Of a DNA stretch of 64,000 nucleotides, positions 42,261 through 50,446 are shown one piece after another. Origin of the DNA: JASBRS01 sp964496495 (GTDB taxonomy: Bacteria > Deinococcota > Deinococci > Deinococcales > Trueperaceae); contig CAZBZU010000003.1 of the NCBI GenBank assembly GCA_964496495.1, forward strand, positions 1-64,000. The letters are read 5' to 3'. Made by a program: the position numbers and the translations under genes. Position 1 is the stretch's first letter. The number at the start of each line of letters is the position of its first letter. Below the pieces are notes generated by a model. That model was not told where the DNA came from and did no database searches. It worked only from the letters and a program-made list of their open reading frames with translations.

Positions 42261-43405
42261 TTGGACCCCTCCAGGACCGCGCCACGGACGCGCTCATCAC
42301 GGATCTGCCCCTCGTGGGTCAGGAGCGCCGCGCCGACCACCTCGTCGGCGGTGTCGAGCTTGAGGGCCCCGGCCTCCTTGTCGAAGGCGTGTTCGAGCAG
42401 GAAGTAGACGTTGCTGGCGAACATCTGGCTGGCGTCACGCGCCACCTCGGCGGGGAAGTTGGCCAGGCCCACGATGAGCACGCCGTTGTCGGTGAGGACC
42501 TCCTCGTCCGCCCGGGTGCCCTCCACGTTGCCGCCGGTGGACGCCGCCAGATCCACGATCACCGACCCCGGCCGCATGCTCGCGACCATCTCGGCCGAGA
42601 TGATCTTCGGCGCGGGCCGGCCGAACACCTGGGCGGTCGTGACCACGATGTCCGCGCCGGCGCAGATCTTGACCATCTGCTGGCGCTGCATCTCCAGCTG
42701 CTCGTCGGTGAGGGCCTTGGCGTAGCCCTGCTCGGTCTGCCCCGTTTCGCCCACGTCGATCTCCACGAAGCGGGCCCCGAGCGACTGCACCTGCTCCTTC
42801 ACCACAGGGCGGGTGTCGTACGCCTCCACCCTCGCGCCCAGCCGCTTGGCGGTGGCGATCGCCTGCAGCCCCGCCACGCCGGCGCCCACGATGAAGGCGC
42901 GCGCCGGTGGGATGGTGCCGGCCGGCGTGCTCATCATCGGCAGCGACTTGTCGATGCGCTCCGCCGCGATGATGACCGCCGCGTACCCTGCCAGGCTGGC
43001 CTGGCTGGAGAGCGCGTCCATCTTCTGGGCGTACGTGGTGCGCGGGATCAGCTCCATGCAGAAGGCGCTGACCTTGGACTCGGCCAGCGCCCGGACCGTC
43101 TCGGCGCTGCGGAACGGGTCCAGGAAGCTGACGCTCACGGCCCCCTCCCGAAGGCCGGCGATGACGTCCGCGGTGGGCTTGTTGACGCTCACGAGCACGT
43201 CGGCGCTCGCCAGGAGCGCGGCGCGATCCGAGCCGAAGGTGGCGCCCACCTTCTCGTAGGCCTCGTCGGCGAGGTGGAGCGTGGCACCGATGCCAGGCTC
43301 GAGCGTCACCGACATGCCGAGCCGCACGAGCTTGTCGACGATGGCGGGCGTCAGCCCGATCCGTCTCTCTCCCGCGGCAGTCTCTTTGAGGGCGACGATA
43401 GTCAT
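42257..43405 (-). CDS. pntA1: NAD(P) transhydrogenase subunit alpha, part 1 (NAD-binding)
   Basis: The 382-residue soluble domain I binds NADH. It opens TIVALKETAAGERRIGLTPAIVDKLVRLG, typical of the alanine-dehydrogenase/PNT family, and carries KMDALSSQASLAGYAAVIIAAE (the RQD-like loop), the Rossmann segment IVGAGVAGLQAIATAKRLGARVEAYDTRP and VDLAASTGGNVEGT. The start chosen is ATG 43405; the frame is open for seven more codons to another ATG at 43426. It is first in the pntA1-pntA2-pntB operon and diverges from pfkA. Confidence 0.96.
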   Translation of the reverse strand: MTIVALKETAAGERRIGLTPAIVDKLVRLGMSVTLEPGIGATLHLADEAYEKVGATFGSDRAALLASADVLVSVNKPTADVIAGLREGAVSVSFLDPFRSAETVRALAESKVSAFCMELIPRTTYAQKMDALSSQASLAGYAAVIIAAERIDKSLPMMSTPAGTIPPARAFIVGAGVAGLQAIATAKRLGARVEAYDTRPVVKEQVQSLGARFVEIDVGETGQTEQGYAKALTDEQLEMQRQQMVKICAGADIVVTTAQVFGRPAPKIISAEMVASMRPGSVIVDLAASTGGNVEGTRADEEVLTDNGVLIVGLANFPAEVARDASQMFASNVYFLLEHAFDKEAGALKLDTADEVVGAALLTHEGQIRDERVRGAVLEGSK

Positions 43406-43603
43406 TTGGCTTGAATCATGACACACTCTCGGAACGAGGAGCCACCGGACATTCGTCCCGCGAACACGACCTCGCGAACCGCCTCCGTGACGCGTCTTCT
43501 AGCGTGCCACACGCCGCGGAGCGCGCTGCGCGGGCGGCCCGGGCGACCACCCCGGAAGGCCGTATGGGACGTCCGCCCCGGCGCCGCCGAGGTGCCAGGA
43601 CGC

Positions 43604-43609
43604 TATACT
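43604..43609 (+). promoter_or_regulatory. -10 element of leaderless pfkA promoter
   Basis: TATACT ends 9 nt before the pfkA ATG. There is no ribosome binding site in between. Confidence 0.55.
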
Positions 43610-43618
43610 CGACGGCTG

Positions 43619-44587
43619 ATGGAGCATATCGGCATTCTCACCAGCGGCGGCGACGCACCCGGCATGAACGCAGCCATCCGGGCGGTGGTCCGCACCGCGG
43701 TGTACGAGGGGCTTCGGATCTCGGCCGTGTACCGCGGCTACCAGGGCCTCATCGAAGGCGACATCGTGGAGATGGGGGCCCGCAGCGTCGCCAACATCAT
43801 CCAGCGCGGCGGCACCGTGCTCCGCACCGCCCGCTCCAAGGCCTTCATGGAGTCCGAGGGGCGCGCCGTCGCCGCACGCAACCTGCGCGAGCGCGACATC
43901 GACGGGCTGGTGGTGATCGGCGGCGATGGCAGCTTCCGCGGCGCGTACAAGCTCTTCGAGGAGCATGCCTTCCCGGTGGTGGGGATCCCCGCGACCATCG
44001 ACAACGACATCTACGGCACCGATGTCGCCATCGGCTTCAACACCGCCATCAACGTCGCGCTCGAGGCCGTCGACCGCCTGCGCGACACCGCCGCCAGCCA
44101 CGACCGGCTCTTCCTGGTCGAGGTGATGGGCCGCCACTCGGGCCACATCGCCCTGCACGTCGGGGTGGCGGGCGGCGCCGAGGCCATCCTGCTGCCCGAG
44201 GTGCACACCGACGCCGACGAGGTGGCGGACATGATCGTCGCCGCCCAGGAGCGGGGCAAGACCTCCAGCATCGTGATCGTCGCCGAAGGAGCCTACCAGG
44301 GCGGCGCCATGAACCTGCAGGCCCGCGTGCGCGAGCGCTGCGGCTACGAGGTGCGCACCGTCATCCTGGGCCACACCCAGCGCGGCGGCTCGCCCTCCAC
44401 CCGCGACCGGGTCCTCGCCTCGCGCATGGGCTACCACGCCGTGCGCAGCCTGCTGGAAGGCCATCACGGGGTGATGGTGGGCGTCGACAAGCGCGGCATC
44501 GTGCACGTTGCGCTCAAGGACGTCTGGGAGCTCCGCAAGGAGATCGACTGGGAGCTGATCGAGCTGGCGGGCGTGCTGGCGATCTGA
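43619..44587 (+). CDS. pfkA: 6-phosphofructokinase (ATP-dependent)
   Basis: The 322-residue glycolytic enzyme phosphorylates fructose 6-phosphate. Motifs in order are ILTSGGDAPGMNAAIRAVVR, YRGYQGLIEGD, VVIGGDGSFRGAYKL (GGDGS, the ATP-type sequence, not the pyrophosphate-type GGDDS), IPATIDNDIYGTDVAIGFNTAIN with the catalytic Asp, VEVMGRHSGHIAL, and ILGHTQRGGSPSTRDRVLASRMG. Length is as in E. coli PfkA. The open frame runs some 65 codons further upstream, but a TATACT -10 lies 9 nt before ATG 43619, so translation probably starts there on a leaderless mRNA. It diverges from the transhydrogenase operon. Confidence 0.97.
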   Translation: MEHIGILTSGGDAPGMNAAIRAVVRTAVYEGLRISAVYRGYQGLIEGDIVEMGARSVANIIQRGGTVLRTARSKAFMESEGRAVAARNLRERDIDGLVVIGGDGSFRGAYKLFEEHAFPVVGIPATIDNDIYGTDVAIGFNTAINVALEAVDRLRDTAASHDRLFLVEVMGRHSGHIALHVGVAGGAEAILLPEVHTDADEVADMIVAAQERGKTSSIVIVAEGAYQGGAMNLQARVRERCGYEVRTVILGHTQRGGSPSTRDRVLASRMGYHAVRSLLEGHHGVMVGVDKRGIVHVALKDVWELRKEIDWELIELAGVLAI

Positions 44588-44653
44588 GCGTGCAGCGCTG
44601 CGCCGCGGCGCCCGCTGCGAGCCGGGTACGGGTGCCGGCCCCGGCGAGCGCGG

Positions 44654-45862
44654 TCACGCCCTGGCGCGCACCCGGACGAAGGTGTCCTTCCCCTTCTGCA
44701 GCACCACCGGGCGGTCCAGCTCGAGCCACAGCTTCGGATCGTCCACGACCTCGCCGTCGAGCTTCAGCCCGCGGTTCTGGATGAGCCGGCGGGCGTCGCC
44801 GTTGGAGCTGCTGAGCCCGGCGATGGTGGCCAGCCGCAGCACCCCCACCCGCCCCTCCTTGAGCTCGCCGGCGTCGATTAGCACCTCGGGAAGATCGTCG
44901 GGGATGGCGCCCTTGGCGACCGCGTCGTAGCGCGCCTCGGCCCCTTCGATGGGCCCCTCGCCGTGGTAGCTGCGGACCAGCTCGCGCGCCAGGGTGCGGT
45001 GGGCGCCCACCGGGCTCGCGTCCGCCTGGCGCTCGAAGTCGTCCAGGTCGAGTAGGGTGCACAGCTCCGCGTAGCGCACCAGCAGGGCGTCCGGCACCTG
45101 CATGGCCTTCTTGAACATCACCTCGGGCGGCTCGGCGATGCCGATGTAGTTCCCCAGCGACTTGGACATCTTCTCTACCCCGTCGAGGCCCTCCAGCAGG
45201 GGCGTGGTGAGCGCCACCTGCGGTGCCACCCCGTAGGCGCGCTGCACGTCGCGACCCACGAGCAGGTTGAAGAGCTGGTCGGTGCCGCCGAGCTCCACGT
45301 CGGCGCGGATGGCGACCGAGTCGTAGGCCTGGGCGAGCGGGTAGAGGAACTCGTGCACGCTGATGGGAGTGCCCGCCTGGAAGCGCTTGGTGAAGTCGTC
45401 GCGCTCCAGCATGCGCGCCACCGTGTAGCTCGACGCCAGCCGCACCACGTCGCCGAAGCCCAGCGGCCCCAACCACTCGGAGTTGTGGCGGATCTCCAGC
45501 CGCTCGGGGTCGTCGTCGAGGATGCGGGTGGCCTGAGCCACGTAGGTCTCGCCGTTGCGGCGCGTCTCCTCCAGCGACAGCACCGGGCGCGTCTTGGAGC
45601 GACCCGACGGGTCCCCGATGGTTGCGGTGAAGTCGCCGATGATCAGCACCACGCGGTGACCGAGGTCCTGGAACTGGCGCAACTTGCGGAGCACCACCGC
45701 GTGCCCGAGGTGGAGGTCGGCGCTCGACGGGTCGACGCCGAGCTTGACGCGCAGCTGCCGGCCGGCGCCTTGCGCGAGCTGCAGCTTCTCCTCCAGGCCG
45801 CCGGTCGGCTGGATGTGCTCGGCACCCCGCTCCAGCAGCGCCATCGCCTGATCGCTGTCCAA
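44654..45862 (-). CDS. tyrS: Tyrosyl-tRNA synthetase
   Basis: The 402-residue class I synthetase has the HIGH motif in VDPSSADLHLGHAVVLRKLRQFQ, then GDFTATIGDPSGR, the tyrosine-site EFLYPLAQAYDSVAIRADVELGGTDQ and KMSKS in VEKMSKSLGNYIGI. A C-terminal S4-like RNA-binding domain (SNGDARRLIQNRGLKLDGEVVDDP) follows. It belongs to the longer TyrZ-like group. The start is TTG 45862, 9 nt after GGAGGAC. A TACACT -10 box lies at 45884-45889. It is convergent with pfkA. Confidence 0.96.
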   Translation of the reverse strand: MDSDQAMALLERGAEHIQPTGGLEEKLQLAQGAGRQLRVKLGVDPSSADLHLGHAVVLRKLRQFQDLGHRVVLIIGDFTATIGDPSGRSKTRPVLSLEETRRNGETYVAQATRILDDDPERLEIRHNSEWLGPLGFGDVVRLASSYTVARMLERDDFTKRFQAGTPISVHEFLYPLAQAYDSVAIRADVELGGTDQLFNLLVGRDVQRAYGVAPQVALTTPLLEGLDGVEKMSKSLGNYIGIAEPPEVMFKKAMQVPDALLVRYAELCTLLDLDDFERQADASPVGAHRTLARELVRSYHGEGPIEGAEARYDAVAKGAIPDDLPEVLIDAGELKEGRVGVLRLATIAGLSSSNGDARRLIQNRGLKLDGEVVDDPKLWLELDRPVVLQKGKDTFVRVRARA

Positions 45863-45883
45863 GGCACGTCCTCCAGGGTGCGC

Positions 45884-45889
45884 AGTGTA
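45884..45889 (-). promoter_or_regulatory. -10 element of tyrS
   Basis: TACACT on the minus strand, 21 nt before the TTG start, leaving a short leader with GGAGGAC. Confidence 0.5.
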
Positions 45890-46008
45890 TCACGCGGCCC
45901 AGACGTGCTCACGACCGTCAGGCGCGCCGCCGAGCGGGCTCGCCCGGGGGCCGGCCGGCGTCACGGCGAGCCCGAGCCCACCCGACAGAGACGGCCCCAC
46001 GACGCTGT

Positions 46009-46014
46009 TAGCAT
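46009..46014 (+). promoter_or_regulatory. Putative -10 element of gnd-zwf
   Basis: TAGCAT lies 37 nt before the gnd ATG, leaving a leader with the AAGGAGG site. No -35 is clear. Confidence 0.4.
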
Positions 46015-46051
46015 CGTGGTGGCGCGGAATGGCGCCTGCAAGGAGGCCAGC

Positions 46052-46951
46052 ATGCATCTCGGTATGGTCGGGCTCGGGCGCATGGGCGCCAACATGACGC
46101 GGCGCCTGATGCGTGACGGGCACACCGTCGTGGTCACGGACCTCGACGAGAACAGCGTGAACGCGCTGGCGGACGAGGGCGCCACCGGTGCCTCGTCGCT
46201 GTCCGAGCTCATCGGCGCGCTCCCGGGACCCCGCGTGGTGTGGCTGATGGTGCCCTCGGGAGACGCCACCGAGGCGGTCTTCAAGGAGGCGCTCGCGCAC
46301 CTGGCCCAGGGCGACGTCATCGTCGACGGCTCCAACTCCCACTTCACCGACACCATGCGACGCGGCCGGGAGGCCGATCGCGAGGGCGTGCGGCTGGTGG
46401 ACGCGGGCGTGTCGGGCGGCGTCTGGGGACTGAAGGTGGGCTACAACATCATGGCCGGCGGCGAGCGGAGCGCGTTCGAGCTCGTGGAGCCGGTGCTGGC
46501 GACGCTGGCGCCCGAGAACGGCTACGCCCATGTCGGGCCCGTCGGCGCGGGGCACTTCGTGAAGATGGTGCACAACGGCATCGAGTACGGCCTGCTGCAG
46601 GCCTACGGCGAGGGCTTCGAAGCGCTCGCCGCCTACCCGGACGCGGAGCTGGACCTGCACGCGATCGCCGCGCTGTGGACGCATGGCGCGGTGGTGCGGA
46701 GCTGGCTGCTGGAGCTGCTCGTGGCCGCGCTCGGGAACGACCCGAAGCTGGCGGGCATCCAGGGCTACGTCGACGACAGCGGCATGGGCCGCTGGACGGT
46801 GGACTACGCCGTCGATCAGGCGCTGCCGCTACCGGCCATCACCGCCTCCCTCTACGCGCGCTTCGCCAGCCGTCAGCAGGACAGCTTCGCCGCCAAGGTG
46901 GTGGCGGCGCTCCGCAACCAGTTCGGCGGCCACCCCGTCAAGGAGGCGTGA
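46052..46951 (+). CDS. gnd: 6-phosphogluconate dehydrogenase, decarboxylating (short YqeC type)
   Basis: The 299-residue protein is the short form of 6-phosphogluconate dehydrogenase, which makes ribulose 5-phosphate. It has GMVGLGRMGANMTRRLMRDGH at the N-terminus, VIVDGSNSHFTDT, the substrate loop VDAGVSGGVWGLKVGYNIMAGG and GPVGAGHFVKMVHNGIEYGLLQAYGEGFE with the catalytic Lys and His-Asn. The Asp after strand 2 (VTDLDENSV) suggests NAD preference, unlike the longer NADP enzymes; this is inference. AAGGAGG precedes ATG 46052. The stop lies 1 nt before the zwf start, so the two are coupled. Confidence 0.95.
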   Translation: MHLGMVGLGRMGANMTRRLMRDGHTVVVTDLDENSVNALADEGATGASSLSELIGALPGPRVVWLMVPSGDATEAVFKEALAHLAQGDVIVDGSNSHFTDTMRRGREADREGVRLVDAGVSGGVWGLKVGYNIMAGGERSAFELVEPVLATLAPENGYAHVGPVGAGHFVKMVHNGIEYGLLQAYGEGFEALAAYPDAELDLHAIAALWTHGAVVRSWLLELLVAALGNDPKLAGIQGYVDDSGMGRWTVDYAVDQALPLPAITASLYARFASRQQDSFAAKVVAALRNQFGGHPVKEA

Positions 46952-46952
46952 G

Positions 46953-48398
46953 GTGCACACGGCGCCTCCCAACGCCTTCGTGATCTTCGGCATCACCGGC
47001 GACCTGGCGGCGCGGAAGCTGCTGCCGGCGCTGCTCACGCTCCAGTCCCAGGGAGCTCTTCACGAGGACACCGTGATCGTGGGCTACGGCCGCTCGCCGT
47101 ACGACCCGGCCGCCCTCGGGGAGCGGATCCGCGCCGCCGCCGGAGCGGCCGCCGGCTCCCAGCTCGAGGCCGCCAGCGAGGCGCTGCAAGGCCGCATCCG
47201 CTACGTGCAGGGCGGCTACGACGACGACGGGGGCTTCGGGCGTCTGGCGCGCACGCTCGACGAGCTGGGGCTCGACAACCGCGTGTTCTACACGGCCACC
47301 CCGCCGCAGACGTACCGCAGCATCGTCAGCCGGCTGGCGGGTGCCGGGCTGGAGCAGGAACAGCGCGGCTGGTCGCGGCTGGTCGTGGAGAAGCCGTTCG
47401 GCGAGGACCTGGATACCGCGCGAGCCCTCAACGCCCACGTGCTCGAGCACTTCCGAGAGGACCAGGTCTACCGCATCGACCACTACCTCGCCAAGGAGAC
47501 CGCGCAGAACCTGGCCGTGCTGCGCTTCGCCAACAGCATCTTCGAGCCGGTGTGGAGCAACCGCTACGTGGACCACGTGCAGATCACCATGGTCGAGCCG
47601 ATGGGCGTGGAGGGACGGGGCAGCTTCTACGAGTCGGCCGGCGTTCTGCGCGACGTGTTCCAGAACCACCTGCTCCAGCTGGTGGCGCTGGTCGCCATGG
47701 AGCCTCCCGCGCGCTATGACGCCGCCAGCGTCCGCGACGAGAAGGTGAAGGTGTTGAAGGCGCTGAGCTGCGCCAGGCCCGAACGCGCGGTGCTGGGCCA
47801 GTACGTGTCGGGCAACGGCATGAACGGCTACCGCGAGGAGGAAGGCGTGGACCCGCGCAGCCGTCAGGCGACCTTCGCCGCGATCGAGCTGGCGCTCAGG
47901 AACTGGCGCTGGTCGGGCGTTCCCTTCTTCGTGCGCTCGGGCAAGCGGCTGGAGATGAAGGCCACGGAGATCGTGCTGCAGTTCAAGACGCCCCCGCACG
48001 TCCCGTTCGACCTGCCGGCACCGCTCAAGGCAGACAGGCTGGTGCTGCGGCTGGTGCCGAACGAGGGCATCGTGCTGCGCTTCAACGGCAAGCGGCCGGG
48101 CCAGGGAATCGACCTCGAGCGCGTCAGCTTCGACTTCCTCTACGGGCGAAGCTTCGACCGGCCCAACCCCGACGCCTACGAGACGCTGGTGCTGGACGTG
48201 ATGCTGGGCGACGCCACGCTCTTCATGCGCGCCGACGAGGTCGAGGCGCAGTGGCGCGTCATCGCGCCGCTGCTCGAGCTGGTCGATAGCCACCAGCCGA
48301 CGCCGCAGTTCTATGAGGCGGGCAGTATGGGGCCCGACGCCGCCTACAGCCTGCTGAACGACGAGGGCCGCTACTGGTACCGCCCGGCCTGGGAGTGA
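46953..48398 (+). CDS. zwf: Glucose-6-phosphate 1-dehydrogenase
   Basis: The 481-residue first enzyme of the oxidative pentose phosphate pathway has the cofactor motif FVIFGITGDLAARKLLPALLTL, EKPFGEDLDTA, the active-site YRIDHYLAKETAQNLAVLRFAN (His and Lys), and a beta+alpha domain with SFYESAGVLRDVFQNHLLQLVALVAMEPP, GVPFFVRSGKRL and VLDVMLGDATLFMRADEVEAQW. Length matches the family (480-500). GTG 46953 is 6 nt after AAGGAGG, which itself lies in the last gnd codons. No promoter is needed between the two. Confidence 0.97.
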   Translation: MHTAPPNAFVIFGITGDLAARKLLPALLTLQSQGALHEDTVIVGYGRSPYDPAALGERIRAAAGAAAGSQLEAASEALQGRIRYVQGGYDDDGGFGRLARTLDELGLDNRVFYTATPPQTYRSIVSRLAGAGLEQEQRGWSRLVVEKPFGEDLDTARALNAHVLEHFREDQVYRIDHYLAKETAQNLAVLRFANSIFEPVWSNRYVDHVQITMVEPMGVEGRGSFYESAGVLRDVFQNHLLQLVALVAMEPPARYDAASVRDEKVKVLKALSCARPERAVLGQYVSGNGMNGYREEEGVDPRSRQATFAAIELALRNWRWSGVPFFVRSGKRLEMKATEIVLQFKTPPHVPFDLPAPLKADRLVLRLVPNEGIVLRFNGKRPGQGIDLERVSFDFLYGRSFDRPNPDAYETLVLDVMLGDATLFMRADEVEAQWRVIAPLLELVDSHQPTPQFYEAGSMGPDAAYSLLNDEGRYWYRPAWE

Positions 48399-48422
48399 GC
48401 CGAGGCTAGTCACTGGATAGCA

Positions 48423-48464
48423 GCATGCATATGCACCATGCAGGCTCGCATACGCATGCATGAA
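48423..48464 (+). promoter_or_regulatory. Repeat-rich ATGCA operator region upstream of arginase
   Basis: Overlapping GCATGCATATGC and GCATACGCATGCATG repeats fill this stretch. The perfect palindrome TGCATATGCA lies at 48426-48435. The words ATATGCACC (48429-48437) and CCATGCAG (48436-48443) occur again upstream of the GabT-like gene at 1.9 kb. It lies just before the -35 box, a usual place for an activator or repressor site. Confidence 0.55.
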
Positions 48465-48494
48465 TTGCGTCCTAGACGCGATCTATGCTATCTT
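48465..48494 (+). promoter_or_regulatory. Promoter of arginase gene, leaderless
   Basis: TTGCGT (48465-48470) and TATCTT (48489-48494) are 18 nt apart. The GTG start follows 5 nt later. An overlapping TATGCT (48484-48489) is an alternative -10. Confidence 0.55.
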
Positions 48495-48499
48495 CTGGC

Positions 48500-49384
48500 G
48501 TGGCCAGCGTAAGCATACTGGGAATCCCCATGGACCTCGGCGCCGGCCGACGCGGGGTCGACATGGGCCCCAGCGCTCTGCGCCTGGCGCGGCTAGCGCC
48601 GACGCTCGCCCTGCTGGGTCACGCCGTGGTCGACCTGGGAAACGTCGAGTCGCCGGTCCCGGAGGCCGTGCCCAACCCCAACGGGCTCCACTTCGCCGAC
48701 GCCATCGCCGCCACCTGCACCGCGGCCTACCGCAAGCTGCTGGCGCTACAGCCGGGGACCTTCGCGGTCAGCCTGGGAGGCGACCACTCGGTCAGCATGG
48801 GAACCGTGCCGGGCGTGACCGCCGGGCACCGCACCGGCGTGGTGTGGATCGACGCCCACTCCGACCTGAACACGCCAGTCACCAGCCCCAGTGGCAACAT
48901 CCACGGCATGCCGCTCGCCCACCTGCTGGGCATGGGCGACCCGCGGCTGACAGGAGTGTGGGGGGGCGGCGCTGCGCTGCGCCCCGAGGACGTGGTGTTC
49001 GTGGGGCTTCGCAGCATCGACCCGGAGGAACGCAACCTCATCGCCGAGCTGGGCCTCACCGCCTACACCATGAAGGAGATCGACCAGCGCGGCATGGCGA
49101 GCGTGGCCGCCGAGGCCGTCGAGCGACTCGCGCACGTCGAGCGCGTGCACGTCTCGTTCGACGCCGACGCCCTCGACCCGGATCTCGCGCCCGGGGTCGG
49201 CACCCCCGTCCCCGGCGGGCTCAGCTACCGCGAAGCGCACCTCTTGATGGAGCTGCTGAGCGACTCTGGCCGGGTGACCAGCCTGGACCTGGTCGAGGTC
49301 AACCCCATCCTCGACGTGCGCAACCGCACGGCCCAGATCATGGTGGAGATGAGCGCCAGCCTGTTGGGTAAGAGGATCCTCTGA
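48500..49384 (+). CDS. rocF: Arginase
   Basis: The 294-residue binuclear manganese enzyme hydrolyses arginine to ornithine and urea. Signatures are GIPMDLGAGRRGVDMGPSALRLA, GGDHSVSMGTV (metal His96), WIDAHSDLNTP (Asp118, His120, Asp122), GNIHGMPLAHLLG and SFDADALDPDLAPGVGTPVPGGLSYRE (the last two metal Asp). The GVDMGP opening and GNIHGMPLA segment mark arginase, not agmatinase. An ATG at 48485 is in frame, but it lies inside the -10 box. GTG 48500 (MASVSILGIP) therefore fits better, on a leaderless mRNA. The upstream ATGCA repeats suggest regulation shared with the aminotransferase gene near 2 kb. Confidence 0.93.
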   Translation: MASVSILGIPMDLGAGRRGVDMGPSALRLARLAPTLALLGHAVVDLGNVESPVPEAVPNPNGLHFADAIAATCTAAYRKLLALQPGTFAVSLGGDHSVSMGTVPGVTAGHRTGVVWIDAHSDLNTPVTSPSGNIHGMPLAHLLGMGDPRLTGVWGGGAALRPEDVVFVGLRSIDPEERNLIAELGLTAYTMKEIDQRGMASVAAEAVERLAHVERVHVSFDADALDPDLAPGVGTPVPGGLSYREAHLLMELLSDSGRVTSLDLVEVNPILDVRNRTAQIMVEMSASLLGKRIL

Positions 49385-49465
49385 GTTTCCGCCACCCCGG
49401 CAGCGCCACACCGCGAGGCGGCTCAGCCCCGGCGGCTCACCCCGCGGCCGGCGGGCGGAGCCCGG

Positions 49466-50368
49466 TCACACCGGCACTGCCGCCGCATCGACAGCCTGCC
49501 GGATGCGCGGCATGAAGCTGTTGAGCGCCTCGTCGCCGGCGCGGATCGCCGCCTCCGCCCGGTGGAAGTTGAGCCAGTGGATGGGTGGGCGCGTGTGCAC
49601 CTGCAAGCTGGCCTGCTCGTCGACCTCGGTGAGCCAGCCGTCGGCCGCGTACGCCAGCGCGCGGCCCAGGCGGGACGCGACGCCCCGGCCGGTGCCCTGC
49701 CCCAGCGAGCGGTGCAGCCTCTGACCGACGTCGGTGCGCAGGAAGCGCCGGGCGGCACGGATGGTGCGCGAGTCCTGAGCCTCCATGCCGGCACCGATGC
49801 CGATCGCCAGGTCGACGTCGAACGCGCGCAAGGTGTCGAGCGGGACGGGAGAGCCGATGCCGCCGTCCATCAGCCGGCGGCCGTCGACGATGGCCGGCGC
49901 GAACACCCCCGGGATGGAGGCGCTGGCGCGCAAGGCCGGTGCCAGCGCACCGCTGGAGAGCATCACGCGCTCGCCGGTGTCGACGTCGGTAGCGACGACC
50001 ACCAGGAAGCGACCCAGATCCTCGAAGCTGCGACCCTCCACCATGGCGTCGAAGTACTCCTCGAGCCTGCGGCCGCCGAACAGCGCCCCCTTGTGGAGGC
50101 CGAAGTCGGCGATGTGCGGGAAGACGTCACGCCGCCGCATCGCGGCCGCCTCGGCTCGCAAGTCCGCCGGGCTGCGCCCGGCAGCGTAGAGCGCGCCGAT
50201 CACGGCCCCGAAGCTGGTGCCGACGACGATGTCGGGAGGGAAGCCGTGACGCTCGAGGCTGGCGAGGGCGCCGATGTGCGCGTAGCCGCGCGCACTACCG
50301 CCCCCCAGCGCGACGCCGACGCGGAAGCGCCTGCCGGGGCTGGTGTCTGCCGTCCGGGGAAGGGTCAT
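49466..50368 (-). CDS. Patatin-like phospholipase (RssA type)
   Basis: The 300-residue serine hydrolase has the oxyanion loop VALGGGSARGYAHIGAL (residues about 18-34), the nucleophile in GTSFG (Ser52) and the catalytic Asp in MDGGIGSPVP (Asp168). These three form the Ser-Asp dyad of bacterial patatins. There is no signal peptide, so it is cytoplasmic or membrane-associated. It probably cleaves acyl esters of phospholipids; the physiological substrate is unknown. ATG 50368 lies 7 nt after a TAGACT box, the leaderless arrangement seen elsewhere. It is convergent with the arginase gene and divergent from the glycosyltransferase. Confidence 0.88.
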   Translation of the reverse strand: MTLPRTADTSPGRRFRVGVALGGGSARGYAHIGALASLERHGFPPDIVVGTSFGAVIGALYAAGRSPADLRAEAAAMRRRDVFPHIADFGLHKGALFGGRRLEEYFDAMVEGRSFEDLGRFLVVVATDVDTGERVMLSSGALAPALRASASIPGVFAPAIVDGRRLMDGGIGSPVPLDTLRAFDVDLAIGIGAGMEAQDSRTIRAARRFLRTDVGQRLHRSLGQGTGRGVASRLGRALAYAADGWLTEVDEQASLQVHTRPPIHWLNFHRAEAAIRAGDEALNSFMPRIRQAVDAAAVPV

Positions 50369-50375
50369 CGCCTTC

Positions 50376-50381
50376 AGTCTA
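50376..50381 (-). promoter_or_regulatory. -10 element of leaderless patatin gene promoter
   Basis: TAGACT on the minus strand, exactly 7 nt before the ATG at 50368. Confidence 0.6.
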
Positions 50382-50446
50382 CGGGAGCCTTCATGAGTTC
50401 TTTGTCACTCCGTCGGCCATGGGTGGCCGTGCCATGCTAGGCAGGT

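Noticed and set aside
40420..42300. A 626-codon minus-strand frame across pntB
   Set aside because: It is a shifted-frame shadow of pntB and pntA2, rich in Arg, Gly and His, with no family resemblance.
48485..48487. ATG at 48485 as the arginase start
   Set aside because: It falls within the -10 box. GTG 48500 is the first codon downstream and gives the normal family N-terminus.
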